Source: CAYLNK01 sp964384675 (lineage in GTDB: Bacteria > Acidobacteriota > Thermoanaerobaculia > UBA5066). From it: a DNA stretch of 44,846 nucleotides. The first letter of the stretch is position 1. The number at the start of each line of letters is the position of its first letter. Under the pieces are notes generated by a model. It ran no database searches. It was not told the DNA's origin and saw only the letters and a program-made list of their open reading frames with translations. This document shows, one piece after another, positions 14,144 to 22,348 of the stretch. Made by a program: the position numbers and the translations under genes. The stretch covers positions 1-44,846 of the forward strand of contig CAYLNK010000011.1 of the NCBI GenBank assembly GCA_964384675.1, given 5' to 3'.

Positions 14144-16234
14144 ATGAAGGTTTACCCCGCATCCGCCATCCACAACGTCGCGGTCGTCGGTCACAACGGC
14201 GTCGGAAAGACGACGCTCGTCTCCGCGCTCCTTCACGAGTCGGGCGCCGTTCCGCGCTTCGGCCGTGTCGAGGACGGCTCGGCCCCGACGGACTTCGACC
14301 CCGAAGAGATCGACCGGAAGATCTCCATCGGGCTGGCGGTCGCGTCGCTCGAATGGAAGAAGCGGAAGATCAACCTCATCGACACCCCAGGCTACGGCAT
14401 CTTCGTCTCGGAGATGATGTGCGGGCTTCGCGCGGCCGACGCCGCGATCCTGGTCGTCGACGCGGTGGCCGGTGTCGAGGTGCAGACGGAGAAGGCGTGG
14501 AAGCTGTGCGAGGAGCTCGGCCTCCCCCGCATGATCGTCGTCAACCGTATGGACCGGGAGCGCGCCGACGGCGGCCGCGTCGCCGAGCAGCTCCAGAGGA
14601 AGTTCGGGAGGTCGTGCGTCTGCGTCGAGGCCGCCATCGGCCGCGAGAAGGGGTTCCGCGGCGTCATCGATCTGATCGGGATGAAGGGCTTCCTCACCGA
14701 CGACTCCGGCAAGACGGCCGAGGGGGAGATCCCGGCGGAGTTCGCGGCGGACGCCGCGACGCTCCACGAGGCGCTCGTCGAGATCGTCGCCGAGGGTGAC
14801 GACGCGCTGATGGAGGTCTTCTTCGGCCAGGGCGGTCTCACCGAGGAGCAGATGCACCCCGCGCTCCGGCAGGCGATCCGGTCGCGCCGGCTCACCCCGG
14901 TCCTCTTCACGGCGGGCGGGAGCCACGAGATCGGGGTCGAGAAGCTGCTCGACGAGATCGTCGACCTCCTCCCGACGGCGGACGCGTTCCAGACGGTCGC
15001 GAAGGGGAAGGACGGCAAGAACGAGGCCCTGACGCCCGACGCCGCCGCGGCGCCCGCGGGCTTCGTCTTCAAGACGATCTCCGATCCGTACGCCGGCCGG
15101 CTGACGCTTTTCCGCGCCTATTCCGGGACGTTCAAGAGCGACACCTCGTACTGGAACGCGTCGCGCGAGACGGCCGAGCGCTTCGGCCCCGTCTTCTCGC
15201 CGCTCGGCAAGCAGATGAACGTCGTGCCGGAGGTCCCGGCCGGAGACATCGGCGGCGTCGCCAAGCTGAAGGAGACGCTCACCGGCGACTCGCTCGGGAG
15301 CAAGGAAAGGCCGCTCGTCTTCGGTCCCCTCGAGCTGCCGGAGGCCGCGATCTCGTTCGCGATCGAGCCGAAGTCGAAGGGCGACGAGGACAAGATCTCG
15401 CTGGCCCTCCACAAGCTGATCGAGGAGGACCCGTCCCTGCACTTCTCGCGCGACGCCGACACCCACGAGTTCCTCCTGTCGGGCGCGGGCCAGCTCCACG
15501 TGGAGATCGCCGTGGCCCGGATGCGGCGGAAGTCGAACGTCGAGGTGATCCTCCACCCGCCCAAGGTGCCGTACCGCGAGACCATCACGCGCTCGGCCGA
15601 GGGGCACGGACGGCACAAGAAGCAGACGGGCGGCCACGGGCAGTTCGCCGATTGCAAGATACGCGTCAAGCCCCTCGAGCGCGGCGCGGACTTCGAGTAC
15701 GTCGACGACACGTTCGGCGGCAGCATCCCGCGCGGCTACATCCCGGCGATCGAGAAGGGGATCCAGGAGACGCGCAAGCGCGGCTATCTCGCCGGATTCC
15801 AGGTGCTCGACTTCCGCGTCGAGGTGTACGACGGCCAGTACCACGACGTCGACTCGTCGGAGATGGCTTTCAAGATCGCCGGCTCCCTCGCCTTCAAGGA
15901 CGCGATGGAGAAGGCTCGCCCCACGATCCTCGAGCCGATCATGAAGGTCTCGATCCGCGCGCCCCAGGAGTACATGGGCGACCTGATGGGCGACCTGTCG
16001 AGCCGCCGCGGCCGTCCCTCCGGGATGGACACCGAAGGGGACGAGGCGGTGATAAGCGCCGAGGTCCCTCTCGCCGAGATGATCTCCTACGCGCCGGTCC
16101 TCCGCTCGATCACCCAGGGCCGCGGCTCGTTCCACATGGAGATGGACCACTACGAAGAGGTCCCCCGCCCGCTCCAGGAGAAGCTGATCGCCGAGAGGGC
16201 CAAGCTGAAGAAGGCCGAGGTCGCCGAGGAGTAG
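14144..16234 (+). CDS. elongation factor G-like translational GTPase
   Basis: A 696-residue EF-G-like protein of full length. G1 is GHNGVGKTTL (residues 16-25) rather than the AHIDAGKTT of canonical EF-G; G3 is DTPGYG and G4 is NRMD. Domain II follows after about residue 300, domain III has the GAGQLHVE motif, domain IV runs from about 480 (KVPYRETI, HKKQTGGHGQFAD) and domain V ends the protein (GDLSSRRGRPSGM). The altered G1 motif places it with the EF-G2/EF-G-like paralogues rather than with the housekeeping factor; such paralogues keep ribosome-dependent GTPase activity but their cellular role is unclear. It stands alone, away from the rpsL-rpsG-tuf context of housekeeping fusA, which supports this reading. 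Confidence 0.88.
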   Translation: MKVYPASAIHNVAVVGHNGVGKTTLVSALLHESGAVPRFGRVEDGSAPTDFDPEEIDRKISIGLAVASLEWKKRKINLIDTPGYGIFVSEMMCGLRAADAAILVVDAVAGVEVQTEKAWKLCEELGLPRMIVVNRMDRERADGGRVAEQLQRKFGRSCVCVEAAIGREKGFRGVIDLIGMKGFLTDDSGKTAEGEIPAEFAADAATLHEALVEIVAEGDDALMEVFFGQGGLTEEQMHPALRQAIRSRRLTPVLFTAGGSHEIGVEKLLDEIVDLLPTADAFQTVAKGKDGKNEALTPDAAAAPAGFVFKTISDPYAGRLTLFRAYSGTFKSDTSYWNASRETAERFGPVFSPLGKQMNVVPEVPAGDIGGVAKLKETLTGDSLGSKERPLVFGPLELPEAAISFAIEPKSKGDEDKISLALHKLIEEDPSLHFSRDADTHEFLLSGAGQLHVEIAVARMRRKSNVEVILHPPKVPYRETITRSAEGHGRHKKQTGGHGQFADCKIRVKPLERGADFEYVDDTFGGSIPRGYIPAIEKGIQETRKRGYLAGFQVLDFRVEVYDGQYHDVDSSEMAFKIAGSLAFKDAMEKARPTILEPIMKVSIRAPQEYMGDLMGDLSSRRGRPSGMDTEGDEAVISAEVPLAEMISYAPVLRSITQGRGSFHMEMDHYEEVPRPLQEKLIAERAKLKKAEVAEE

Positions 16235-16263
16235 CGAGGCCCCTTAGGTCGGGTCTCCGGTGG

Positions 16264-16445
16264 GGCGGCGCGGCCACGCGCCGCCTCCCCGAGCCCCCAT
16301 CCGAGAGACGAGCCAGCCATGAGCCGGCGCGGCCACGCGCCGGCGGAGGCCACATACAGCAACGTACGCCCGGACGAGCCTCGAAGTGGACCGCAGGCCG
16401 CCGAAGGCGGCCGAGGGGAAGGGGGCCGGCGCGCCAGCGCGCCGG
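16264..16445. repeat. three related GC hairpins between the EF-G-like gene and lpxA
   Basis: Hairpin one has 9-bp arms at 16264-16272 and 16277-16285 with loop GCCA. Hairpin two has 9-bp arms at 16323-16331 and 16336-16344 with the same loop. Hairpin three has 8-bp arms at 16426-16433 and 16438-16445 with loop CCAG. All share the core GGCGCG...CGCGCC. They fill the gap between two convergent genes (16235-16476) and probably act as bidirectional terminators or are copies of a dispersed palindromic repeat. I see no gene in this gap. Confidence 0.65.
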
Positions 16446-16472
16446 GGGGGAACCCGTCAAACGGGTTCCCCC
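16446..16472 (-). terminator. 12-bp hairpin after lpxA
   Basis: GGGGGAACCCGT and ACGGGTTCCCCC pair perfectly around CAA. It starts 4 nt past the lpxA stop codon. The same GGAACCCG / CGGGTTCC core recurs at 22299 and 28336, and as GGAAACCCG in the 33990 array. Confidence 0.6.
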
Positions 16473-16476
16473 ATTA

Positions 16477-17256
16477 CTACGCTCCGTGGACCCCGTACTT
16501 CGACGTGGTGATGAAGTCGCGGACCTGGGCCACGTCCTCCGAGCCCGCCGCGATCGCGTCCAGCGCCTGCAGCAGGGCTTTCGAGTCGTGGCGATGGCGG
16601 TGCAGCAGCCGATAGGCCTTCTGCAGGCTCGCGAGCCGCTCCTCGGAGAATCCCTTGCGCGCCAGCCCGACGCTGTTCACCTTCCACGCCTTCGTCGGGC
16701 GGTCCGACGACGTCCAGAGGAACGGCAGGGCGTCCTTGTTGAGAGGTGTGAAGCCGCCGATGAAGGCATGCCGGCCGATCCGGCAGAACTGCTTGACGGC
16801 GCAGAACGCCCCGAGGATGGCGTCGTCCTCGACGATGCAGTGGCCGGCCAGCGAGGCCCCGTTCGCGAAGACGGTGCGGTTCCCCACCACGCAGTCGTGC
16901 GCGACGTGCGAGTACGCCATGAAGAGGTTGTCGTCGCCGATGACCGTCGCCGCGTGTCCGGTCACGGTCCCCCGGTGAGCGGTGGAGAACTCCCGGAAGA
17001 CGTTCCGGCATCCCACGACCAGGGTGGTCGGCTCCCCCTTGTACTTCAGGTCCTGCGGGGCCGTGCCGAGGACGGCGTGCGGAGAGATCCGGTTCGCCTC
17101 GCCGATGGTCGTCGGGCCCTCGATGATGGCGTGCGCGCCGACGATCGTGCGCGCCCCGATCGTCACTCCCGCGCCGATGACGGCGAACGGACCTATCTCG
17201 GCCTCGGGGTGGACGTGCGCGCCAGGGTCGACGATGGCGCTCGTGTGGATCGCCAT
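16477..17256 (-). CDS. lpxA: acyl-ACP--UDP-N-acetylglucosamine O-acyltransferase
   Basis: About 259 residues, the usual length. It catalyses the first step of lipid A synthesis in the cytosol. Hexapeptide-repeat turns of the left-handed beta helix fill residues 1-185 (for example IVDPGAHV, EIGPFAVIG). His120 in AHDCVVG corresponds to the catalytic His125 of E. coli LpxA. The C-terminal helical region (about 195-259) is present. The ATG at 17256 overlaps the fabZ stop codon in a TGATG junction; a GTG one codon earlier is also possible. It is the last gene of the lysS-to-lpxA minus-strand run and is followed directly by a strong hairpin. Confidence 0.95.
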   Translation of the reverse strand: MAIHTSAIVDPGAHVHPEAEIGPFAVIGAGVTIGARTIVGAHAIIEGPTTIGEANRISPHAVLGTAPQDLKYKGEPTTLVVGCRNVFREFSTAHRGTVTGHAATVIGDDNLFMAYSHVAHDCVVGNRTVFANGASLAGHCIVEDDAILGAFCAVKQFCRIGRHAFIGGFTPLNKDALPFLWTSSDRPTKAWKVNSVGLARKGFSEERLASLQKAYRLLHRHRHDSKALLQALDAIAAGSEDVAQVRDFITTSKYGVHGA

Positions 17257-17747
17257 CACGCGCCTCCCGGCTCGTCGCGATCGAGGATCGCGCTCATGAT
17301 CTCGGCCTCGCAGCAGAGCTTCCCGTCGACGGTCGCCTGACCCCGGACCTTGGTGATCTTCTGTCGCGTCGCCAGGACGGTGAGGTCGAAGACGACCTGG
17401 TCGCCCGGGACGACGGGCCGCCGGAATCGCACCTTGTCGACGCCGGTGAGGTAGACGAGCTTCTTCTCGGGCTCGGGCATCTGGGAGAGGAGGAGGCAGC
17501 CCCCCACCTGGGCCATGGCCTCGATGAGGAGGACGCCCGGCATCACGGGGTTGCCCGGGAAGTGCCCCTGAAAGAACTCCTCGTTGAAGGTGACGTTCTT
17601 CAGCCCGACCACGCGCCTGCCGGGGTCGAGCGTGAGGATCCGATCGACGAGGAGGAAGGGGTACCGGTGCGGCAGCGTCGCCAGGATCTGCAGGATCCCC
17701 ATCGCCGGCGCCGCCGGGGCGGCGGGAGTCGTCTGGTCTTCGCTCAT
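17256..17747 (-). CDS. fabZ: 3-hydroxyacyl-ACP dehydratase
   Basis: 163 residues from the ATG at 17747, which overlaps the lpxD stop by 4 bp. The hot-dog fold motifs are LPHRYPFLLVDRI at 25-37, GHFPGNPVMPG with catalytic His62, and LIEAMAQ with Glu76. The enzyme removes water from 3-hydroxyacyl-ACP in fatty acid synthesis and competes with LpxA for the same 3-hydroxyacyl-ACP pool, which explains its conserved place between lpxD and lpxA. A Pro/Ala-rich segment TTPAAPAAPA precedes the core and is unusual but short. The frame is open much further upstream, through lpxD in another frame, and that extension is rejected. Confidence 0.95.
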   Translation of the reverse strand: MSEDQTTPAAPAAPAMGILQILATLPHRYPFLLVDRILTLDPGRRVVGLKNVTFNEEFFQGHFPGNPVMPGVLLIEAMAQVGGCLLLSQMPEPEKKLVYLTGVDKVRFRRPVVPGDQVVFDLTVLATRQKITKVRGQATVDGKLCCEAEIMSAILDRDEPGGA

Positions 17748-18802
17748 TTCGTCTCGGGGGTTTCCTCCGCCTTCGGGGCGGTGTCCGCCGGCAGGAGCCG
17801 GGCGAGGCGCCTCACGAGGCGCGCCGTCTCGGGGAGCTTGCGGATCTCGGCATACGTCTTCATCGCCTGCTTGAAGTCCATCTCCGGCGAGCCCATCACC
17901 TGGGCGCCGTCCGGGAGGTCGGCCATGATGCCGGACTGCGCGCCCACCTTGGCTCCGTTCCCGATCTTCAGGTGGCCGCCGACGCCCACCTGCCCGGCCA
18001 GGACCACCCCGTCGCCGAGAACGCTGGAGCCGGCGAGCCCGACCTGAGCGCAGAGGAAGCCGTGGCGGCCGACGTCCGAGTTGTGACCGATCATCACCAG
18101 GTCGTCGATCTTGGTCCCGGCGCCGATCCGCGTCACTTCCAGCGCGGCGCGATCCACGCAGCTGTTGGCGCCGATCTCCGCGTCGTCCTCGACCTGCACC
18201 CGGCCGACCTGCGGGATCTTGACGATGCCCCTCGGCGTGGCGGCGTAGCCGAAGCCATCCGCCCCGAGCACGGCCCCGGAGTGAACCTCCACGCGCGCGC
18301 CCAGCAGGACGCCGTCGTAGACGGTGACGTGAGGATGAAGCCACGCGGCGGGACCGACCCGGCAGCCCCGGCCGAGGACGACGTGCGCCTCGAGGATGGC
18401 CGCGGCGCCGATCTCCGTACCCTCCCCCACGACCGCGAACGGGCCGACCTCGGCGGTCGGGTCCACCGAGGCCCCCGGGGCCACGACGGCGGTGGGATGA
18501 ACGCCCGGGACCGCGGTCCGGCGCGGGTGGAATGCCAGGAGGACGGCCGCGAGCGCGAGCTGCGGGTCGGGAACCTCGATGACCGTCCGGTCCCCGAGCC
18601 GATCGGCGGAGCGCGCGAGGAGCACCCCCGCCCTCGAGCCGGCGGCCTTCCTCTCGGACCTGGCGTCCGCCACGAAGGACAGATCACCGGGGCCCGCGAG
18701 CTCGAGCGCGCGGACCCCGTGAACGGGAACGTCGGTACCCACCAGACGACCCGAGCAGGCCGCGGCGAGAGCCGAGGCCTGGATCGCGCGTGGGCTCGTC
18801 AC
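17744..18802 (-). CDS. lpxD: UDP-3-O-(3-hydroxyacyl)glucosamine N-acyltransferase
   Basis: 352 residues, matching the family. Residues 1-100 form the uridine-binding domain (LAGPGDLSFV), and 105-300 the left-handed beta helix of hexapeptide repeats. His240 in MIGHNSDVG is the expected catalytic histidine. A short Pro/Glu-rich tail follows the C-terminal helix. LpxD adds the second acyl chain in lipid A assembly. It starts 7 bp after the skp stop codon and overlaps fabZ by 4 bp, so skp-lpxD-fabZ-lpxA are tightly coupled. Confidence 0.95.
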   Translation of the reverse strand: MTSPRAIQASALAAACSGRLVGTDVPVHGVRALELAGPGDLSFVADARSERKAAGSRAGVLLARSADRLGDRTVIEVPDPQLALAAVLLAFHPRRTAVPGVHPTAVVAPGASVDPTAEVGPFAVVGEGTEIGAAAILEAHVVLGRGCRVGPAAWLHPHVTVYDGVLLGARVEVHSGAVLGADGFGYAATPRGIVKIPQVGRVQVEDDAEIGANSCVDRAALEVTRIGAGTKIDDLVMIGHNSDVGRHGFLCAQVGLAGSSVLGDGVVLAGQVGVGGHLKIGNGAKVGAQSGIMADLPDGAQVMGSPEMDFKQAMKTYAEIRKLPETARLVRRLARLLPADTAPKAEETPETK

Positions 18803-18808
18803 CGGACG

Positions 18809-19390
18809 CTACTTCTTCTTGGCGGGGGGAGCGGGCGCGGCGGCCGGCGCGGCCGGCTTGGCGGCCGGAGCCGACGTGATCTGGGAGTTGAACTTCTGGA
18901 TCACGGCGTCGGTCAGGTCGACCGAATCCTCGGCGTGCAGGAGCCCGCTCTGGTACTTGTTGAAGACCAGCTGGTAGCCCTGCTCCTTGGCGACCGCCTG
19001 GATCACGGGCAGAACCCGGTCTTCCAGGGTCTTCAGCTCCTTGCGCTGGATCTCCTCGAGCTCGCGCTGCGCGTCGTCCTGGAATCGCTTCAGGTCGAGC
19101 GCCTTGGCCTGGTAGTCCTTCTGGAGCTTCTCCATCGCGTCCTCGGACAGCGACTTTCCCTGCTCCTGGATCTTCTGCTCGAGGTCGCGCAGCTCTTTCT
19201 GGCGCTTCGAGAGCTCCTCGGACTTGGCGGCCTGGAGCTTCTGGACGCGCGCCAGGCTCTCCTTGCCGACAGCGGAGTCCGCGACGATCCGCTGGACTTC
19301 GATGACACCGATCTTCGTCTGCGCCTGCGCCGATCCCGCGATCATCCCGAGTGCGAGGGCGGCCGCCGCGTGAGAAACCATCCGCTTCAT
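18809..19390 (-). CDS. skp: OmpH/Skp family periplasmic chaperone
   Basis: 193 residues from the ATG at 19390, which has AAGGAG 8 nt upstream; a start seven codons earlier lacks such a site. Residues 1-23 are a signal peptide ending AQA. The mature protein begins TKIGVIEVQRIV, the OmpH start, and continues in a long charged coiled-coil (about 45-130) that forms the tentacles of the trimer. A Pro/Ala/Lys-rich tail ends the protein. Skp holds unfolded outer-membrane proteins on their way to BamA, which fits its place just downstream of bamA, though a 350-bp gap with a repeat array separates them. Confidence 0.92.
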   Translation of the reverse strand: MKRMVSHAAAALALGMIAGSAQAQTKIGVIEVQRIVADSAVGKESLARVQKLQAAKSEELSKRQKELRDLEQKIQEQGKSLSEDAMEKLQKDYQAKALDLKRFQDDAQRELEEIQRKELKTLEDRVLPVIQAVAKEQGYQLVFNKYQSGLLHAEDSVDLTDAVIQKFNSQITSAPAAKPAAPAAAPAPPAKKK

Positions 19391-19491
19391 GAACGAAACT
19401 CCTTCTGCCATCGTGTGGATTCCCGGCGACCGGGGAGGCCGCGCGAGCGCCGGAGTCTACCCCGGCGCACGGCGATCAAACAGGGGTGAGG
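19391..19491 (-). other. skp leader region
   Basis: The stretch between the repeat array and skp contains the Shine-Dalgarno sequence AAGGAG near 19398-19403 and no clear promoter. Skp may have its own promoter here, since a hairpin array lies between it and bamA. Confidence 0.3.
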
Positions 19492-19743
19492 GGATCGGAC
19501 AGGGCCCCGATTCCGATCCGACGATCCGAAAGAGCGAAGGCGCATGAGGGGGTCAGAGGGGGGATCGGGCAGGGCCCCGATCCCGATCCCGACCCGACGA
19601 ATCGAACGAGCGAAGGCACGCACAGGGGGGTCAGAGGGGGGATCGGGCAGGGCCCCGATCCCGATCCCGATCCGACGAATCGAACGAGCGAAGGCACGCA
19701 CAGGGGGGTCAGAGGGGGGATCGGGCAGGGCCCCGATCCCCCC
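19492..19743. repeat. 78-bp tandem repeat array between bamA and skp
   Basis: Units start at 19492 (a diverged 70-bp copy), 19562 and 19640 (78 bp each, differing at very few positions), with a partial copy from 19718. Each unit opens with the inverted repeat GATCGGGcagggcCCCGATC. In the last copy the stem is 12 bp (19714-19725 with 19732-19743) and its final base is the first base of the bamA stop complement. The unit length is a multiple of three, which keeps frames open and produces false coding potential; codon use and peptide content do not support a protein. Confidence 0.88.
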
Positions 19744-22343
19744 TAGAATGTCGTCCCGATCGAGAACTGGAAGTCGGTCCTCTTCTCCTGCCCGTTCGCG
19801 AGCGGGATGCCGTCCTTGTCGAGGATCGTCTTCGGGTCGAGGTTCACACCGTAGATGAAGCGCAGCGGCGCCTGGAAGATCGGCAGGAAGACGCGCAGCT
19901 CCAGCCCCGCGGACGCCCGCATCTTGAACGGATTCAGGGTCTGTCCCTCGAGCCAGGCGTTTCCGGCATCGAAGAACGCGGCGATCTTGAGCGGGCCCGC
20001 GAAGGCATAGACGTACTCGGCGTTGATGACCAGGAACCGGTCGCCGCCCAGGAGCGCGCCCTCTTCGGTGAAGAAGGCCCGGTTCTGGTCGTCGATCGGG
20101 AAGATGGCTCCGAACTGGAAGCCCCGCACCGAGCGGTCGCCGCCGATGCGGAAGCGCTCGAAGATCGGGATGCCCGTCCCGCCGTAGGGACGCACGATCC
20201 CGCCCTCGATGTTGAGGGCGGCATTCGTCTTCCTGCCGGTCGGGATGTAGAACGTCGTGTTCCCGACGGCCTTGATGTACGAGAAATCGCCGCCGAGAGC
20301 GCCCCCCGCGATCGTGACCGAGAGGCCGTGGCGCTTCCCGCGGGACGGATCGAACGGGTCGTTACGGCTGTCGTACCGGTAGCCCGGTGTGATGGCCGAC
20401 GTCTTCCCGAGGTAGTCGGCAAAAGCCGTCGGGGGGACCGGACCGCCCGGCGGGGGCGGCGGCGGGAAGACCTGGTAACGGCTCTTCGTGTCGGTGAATC
20501 CGTAGAAGAGCGAGAGTCCGTCGAAGAGGCCGAGCGACAGGCCGTACGAGAGGTTGAGGCCCTTCGTCCGCTGGTCGACGTCGCTGTACGAGAGGGTGCG
20601 GTTGAAGATGGCGGCGCCGATCGACATCCGCTGGTCCAGGAACCACGGCTCGCCGAACGAGAGGTCGAAGAAGTTCGACCGGTTGCCGCGCTGGAACTGG
20701 ACGCTCAGGGAGTCGCCCCGTCCGAGAAGGTTGCGGGTGGAGAACTGGAACTGTCCGAACAGGCCGTCGAGCTGCGAGTAGCCGGCTCCGAACTGGACCT
20801 CGTTGCGATTCGTGTCCTGGCCCTTCACCTGGACGTCGACCGTCTTCTTCTCGGAGTTGACCCGGAAGTCCGGGTCCTCCTCGATCTTGAAGTAGCCGAG
20901 CTGGGTGACCTTGAAGAGGCCCTTGCGGAACGACTCCATGTCGAGGATGTCGCCCTCGAAGAGCTGCATCTCGCGGCGCAGCACCTTGTCGCGAGTGGTC
21001 TTGTTCCCGGTGAACTCGATGCGCCCGAGACGGTACTGGTCGCCCTCGGTCAGCTTGATCGACACGTCGACCACGTTGCCGGGCTTCTCGGTGTACTCCG
21101 GGTTCATGAAGACGTAGATGTAGCCGCGCCCCCGGTAGATGGCGTCGATCGTCTTCATCCCCTCGGTGAGGATCCCGCGGCTGAGCGCCTTGCCCGGCTT
21201 GTAGGTGAACGCCCGGACCAGCCTGTCCGCCGGGTAGAGCACGGCCCCGTCGACCGTGACGGTGCCGAACGTGAAACGCTCCCCCTCGGCGATCGGGATC
21301 GTCATTCGCACGCGCCGCTTCACCTTCTCGGGGCGCGTCTCCTTCGGATTGACGACGAACGTCTCGAGGACCGGGTCCTTCACCACGACGTCCTTGTAGC
21401 CGTTGTCCTGGTACAGCTTCCGGAGCGACTCGACGTCCTCCTCGTAGCTCGACTGGTTGTAGACGTCCTTGCTGTCCCAGAACTTGTACCAGTGCGCCTG
21501 CTTGGTCTTCTTCATCGCGCGCCGGAGGCGCGCCGCGCCGTAGACCGTGTTGCCCTGGAAGCGGATCGACTCGATCTTGATCTTGTCGCCCTCGTCGACC
21601 AGGAAGACGATGCGCCGCTCGCTGGCGGAGATCTCCTCCACCGTCGCCTCGACGGCGGCCGAGCGATAGCCCTCGGTACGGTACGCCTCCACGAGCGCGG
21701 CCTTCGCCTTGGCGACGTCGCGGAGGGAGATGGGACCGCCGACCTTGACCTCGGCCTTCCCTTCTTTCAGCTTGTCCTTCAGTTGCGAGGTCGTGAGCTT
21801 CTTGTTCCCCCGGAACTCCAGGTCGGAGACCCGCGGCCGCTCGATGACGACCGCCACGACCCGCACGCCGCCCGGGGCCTCCTCGCGCTCGAGCCTCACG
21901 TCCTCGAAGAGGCCCGAGTCCCAGAGCCGCGTGAAGTTCCGGCGGATCACCGCGGGGTCGTAGGCGTCGCCGACCTTGACTCCGAGATAGAAGCCGACGG
22001 TGTCGGGAGCCACGGTCTTGCCGCCCCGCACGACGATCTCCACGACCTTCTCACCGGTTCCGGCCGGCGCTTCCGCGGGGCTGGCCGTCAGGGCCGGCTT
22101 GGGGAGCGTGCCGAGGAGAGGAGAGGGCTCGGCCGGCGACGACAGGAGCGACGGGACCGGCGTTGGAGTCGGTGACGGGGCCCGCTGCGCATCGGCGCCG
22201 CGTGCAGAGGCGAGGAAGACCGGGACGAGCAGGGCCGCGCGGAGGGCCGCCGTGTGGGGGCGACCGTCGCGGGTGAGGACCGGGGCGCACGGGGTGCGGG
22301 GGAACCCGGGGTCCGGGTTCCCCGATCTCGAAAGGCGCTCCAC
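19743..22343 (-). CDS. bamA: BamA outer membrane protein assembly factor
   Basis: About 866 residues from the GTG at 22343, which lies 5 bp after the clpC stop with GGAGCG just before. Residues to about 52 hold an unusually long polar start and then a hydrophobic core (ALLVPVFLASARGADA), a probable signal peptide. POTRA-like segments run from about 100 to 460 (VVEIVVRGGKTVAPD, ERPRVSDLEFRGNKKL, IESIRFQGNTVYG, RLGRIEFTGNKTTRD), and the C-terminal barrel of the D15/Omp85 family ends in phenylalanine (FSIGTTF), the outer-membrane signature. RFRIGGDRSVRGF is the conserved loop-6 VRGF-type motif. It is the central insertase for outer-membrane proteins, placed between clpC and skp. The start is uncertain because no ATG is available and a strong hairpin lies within the first codons. 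Confidence 0.92.
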   Translation of the reverse strand: MERLSRSGNPDPGFPRTPCAPVLTRDGRPHTAALRAALLVPVFLASARGADAQRAPSPTPTPVPSLLSSPAEPSPLLGTLPKPALTASPAEAPAGTGEKVVEIVVRGGKTVAPDTVGFYLGVKVGDAYDPAVIRRNFTRLWDSGLFEDVRLEREEAPGGVRVVAVVIERPRVSDLEFRGNKKLTTSQLKDKLKEGKAEVKVGGPISLRDVAKAKAALVEAYRTEGYRSAAVEATVEEISASERRIVFLVDEGDKIKIESIRFQGNTVYGAARLRRAMKKTKQAHWYKFWDSKDVYNQSSYEEDVESLRKLYQDNGYKDVVVKDPVLETFVVNPKETRPEKVKRRVRMTIPIAEGERFTFGTVTVDGAVLYPADRLVRAFTYKPGKALSRGILTEGMKTIDAIYRGRGYIYVFMNPEYTEKPGNVVDVSIKLTEGDQYRLGRIEFTGNKTTRDKVLRREMQLFEGDILDMESFRKGLFKVTQLGYFKIEEDPDFRVNSEKKTVDVQVKGQDTNRNEVQFGAGYSQLDGLFGQFQFSTRNLLGRGDSLSVQFQRGNRSNFFDLSFGEPWFLDQRMSIGAAIFNRTLSYSDVDQRTKGLNLSYGLSLGLFDGLSLFYGFTDTKSRYQVFPPPPPPGGPVPPTAFADYLGKTSAITPGYRYDSRNDPFDPSRGKRHGLSVTIAGGALGGDFSYIKAVGNTTFYIPTGRKTNAALNIEGGIVRPYGGTGIPIFERFRIGGDRSVRGFQFGAIFPIDDQNRAFFTEEGALLGGDRFLVINAEYVYAFAGPLKIAAFFDAGNAWLEGQTLNPFKMRASAGLELRVFLPIFQAPLRFIYGVNLDPKTILDKDGIPLANGQEKRTDFQFSIGTTF
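22299..22323 (-). other. 11-bp hairpin at the clpC-bamA junction, inside the first codons of bamA
   Basis: GGGGAACCCGG and CCGGGTTCCCC pair perfectly over 11 bp around a 3-nt loop. It lies 25 nt after the clpC stop and about 20 nt after the proposed bamA GTG. It belongs to the same family as the lpxA-end hairpin. It may attenuate transcription or translation between clpC and bamA. Confidence 0.6.
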
Positions 22344-22348
22344 CAGGG

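Noticed and set aside
19486..19746. Open frames encoding repeated peptides (GQGPDPDPDPT type) in the bamA-skp gap
   Set aside because: The 78-bp unit is a multiple of three, so frames remain open on both strands. No ribosome binding site or non-repeat sequence supports translation.
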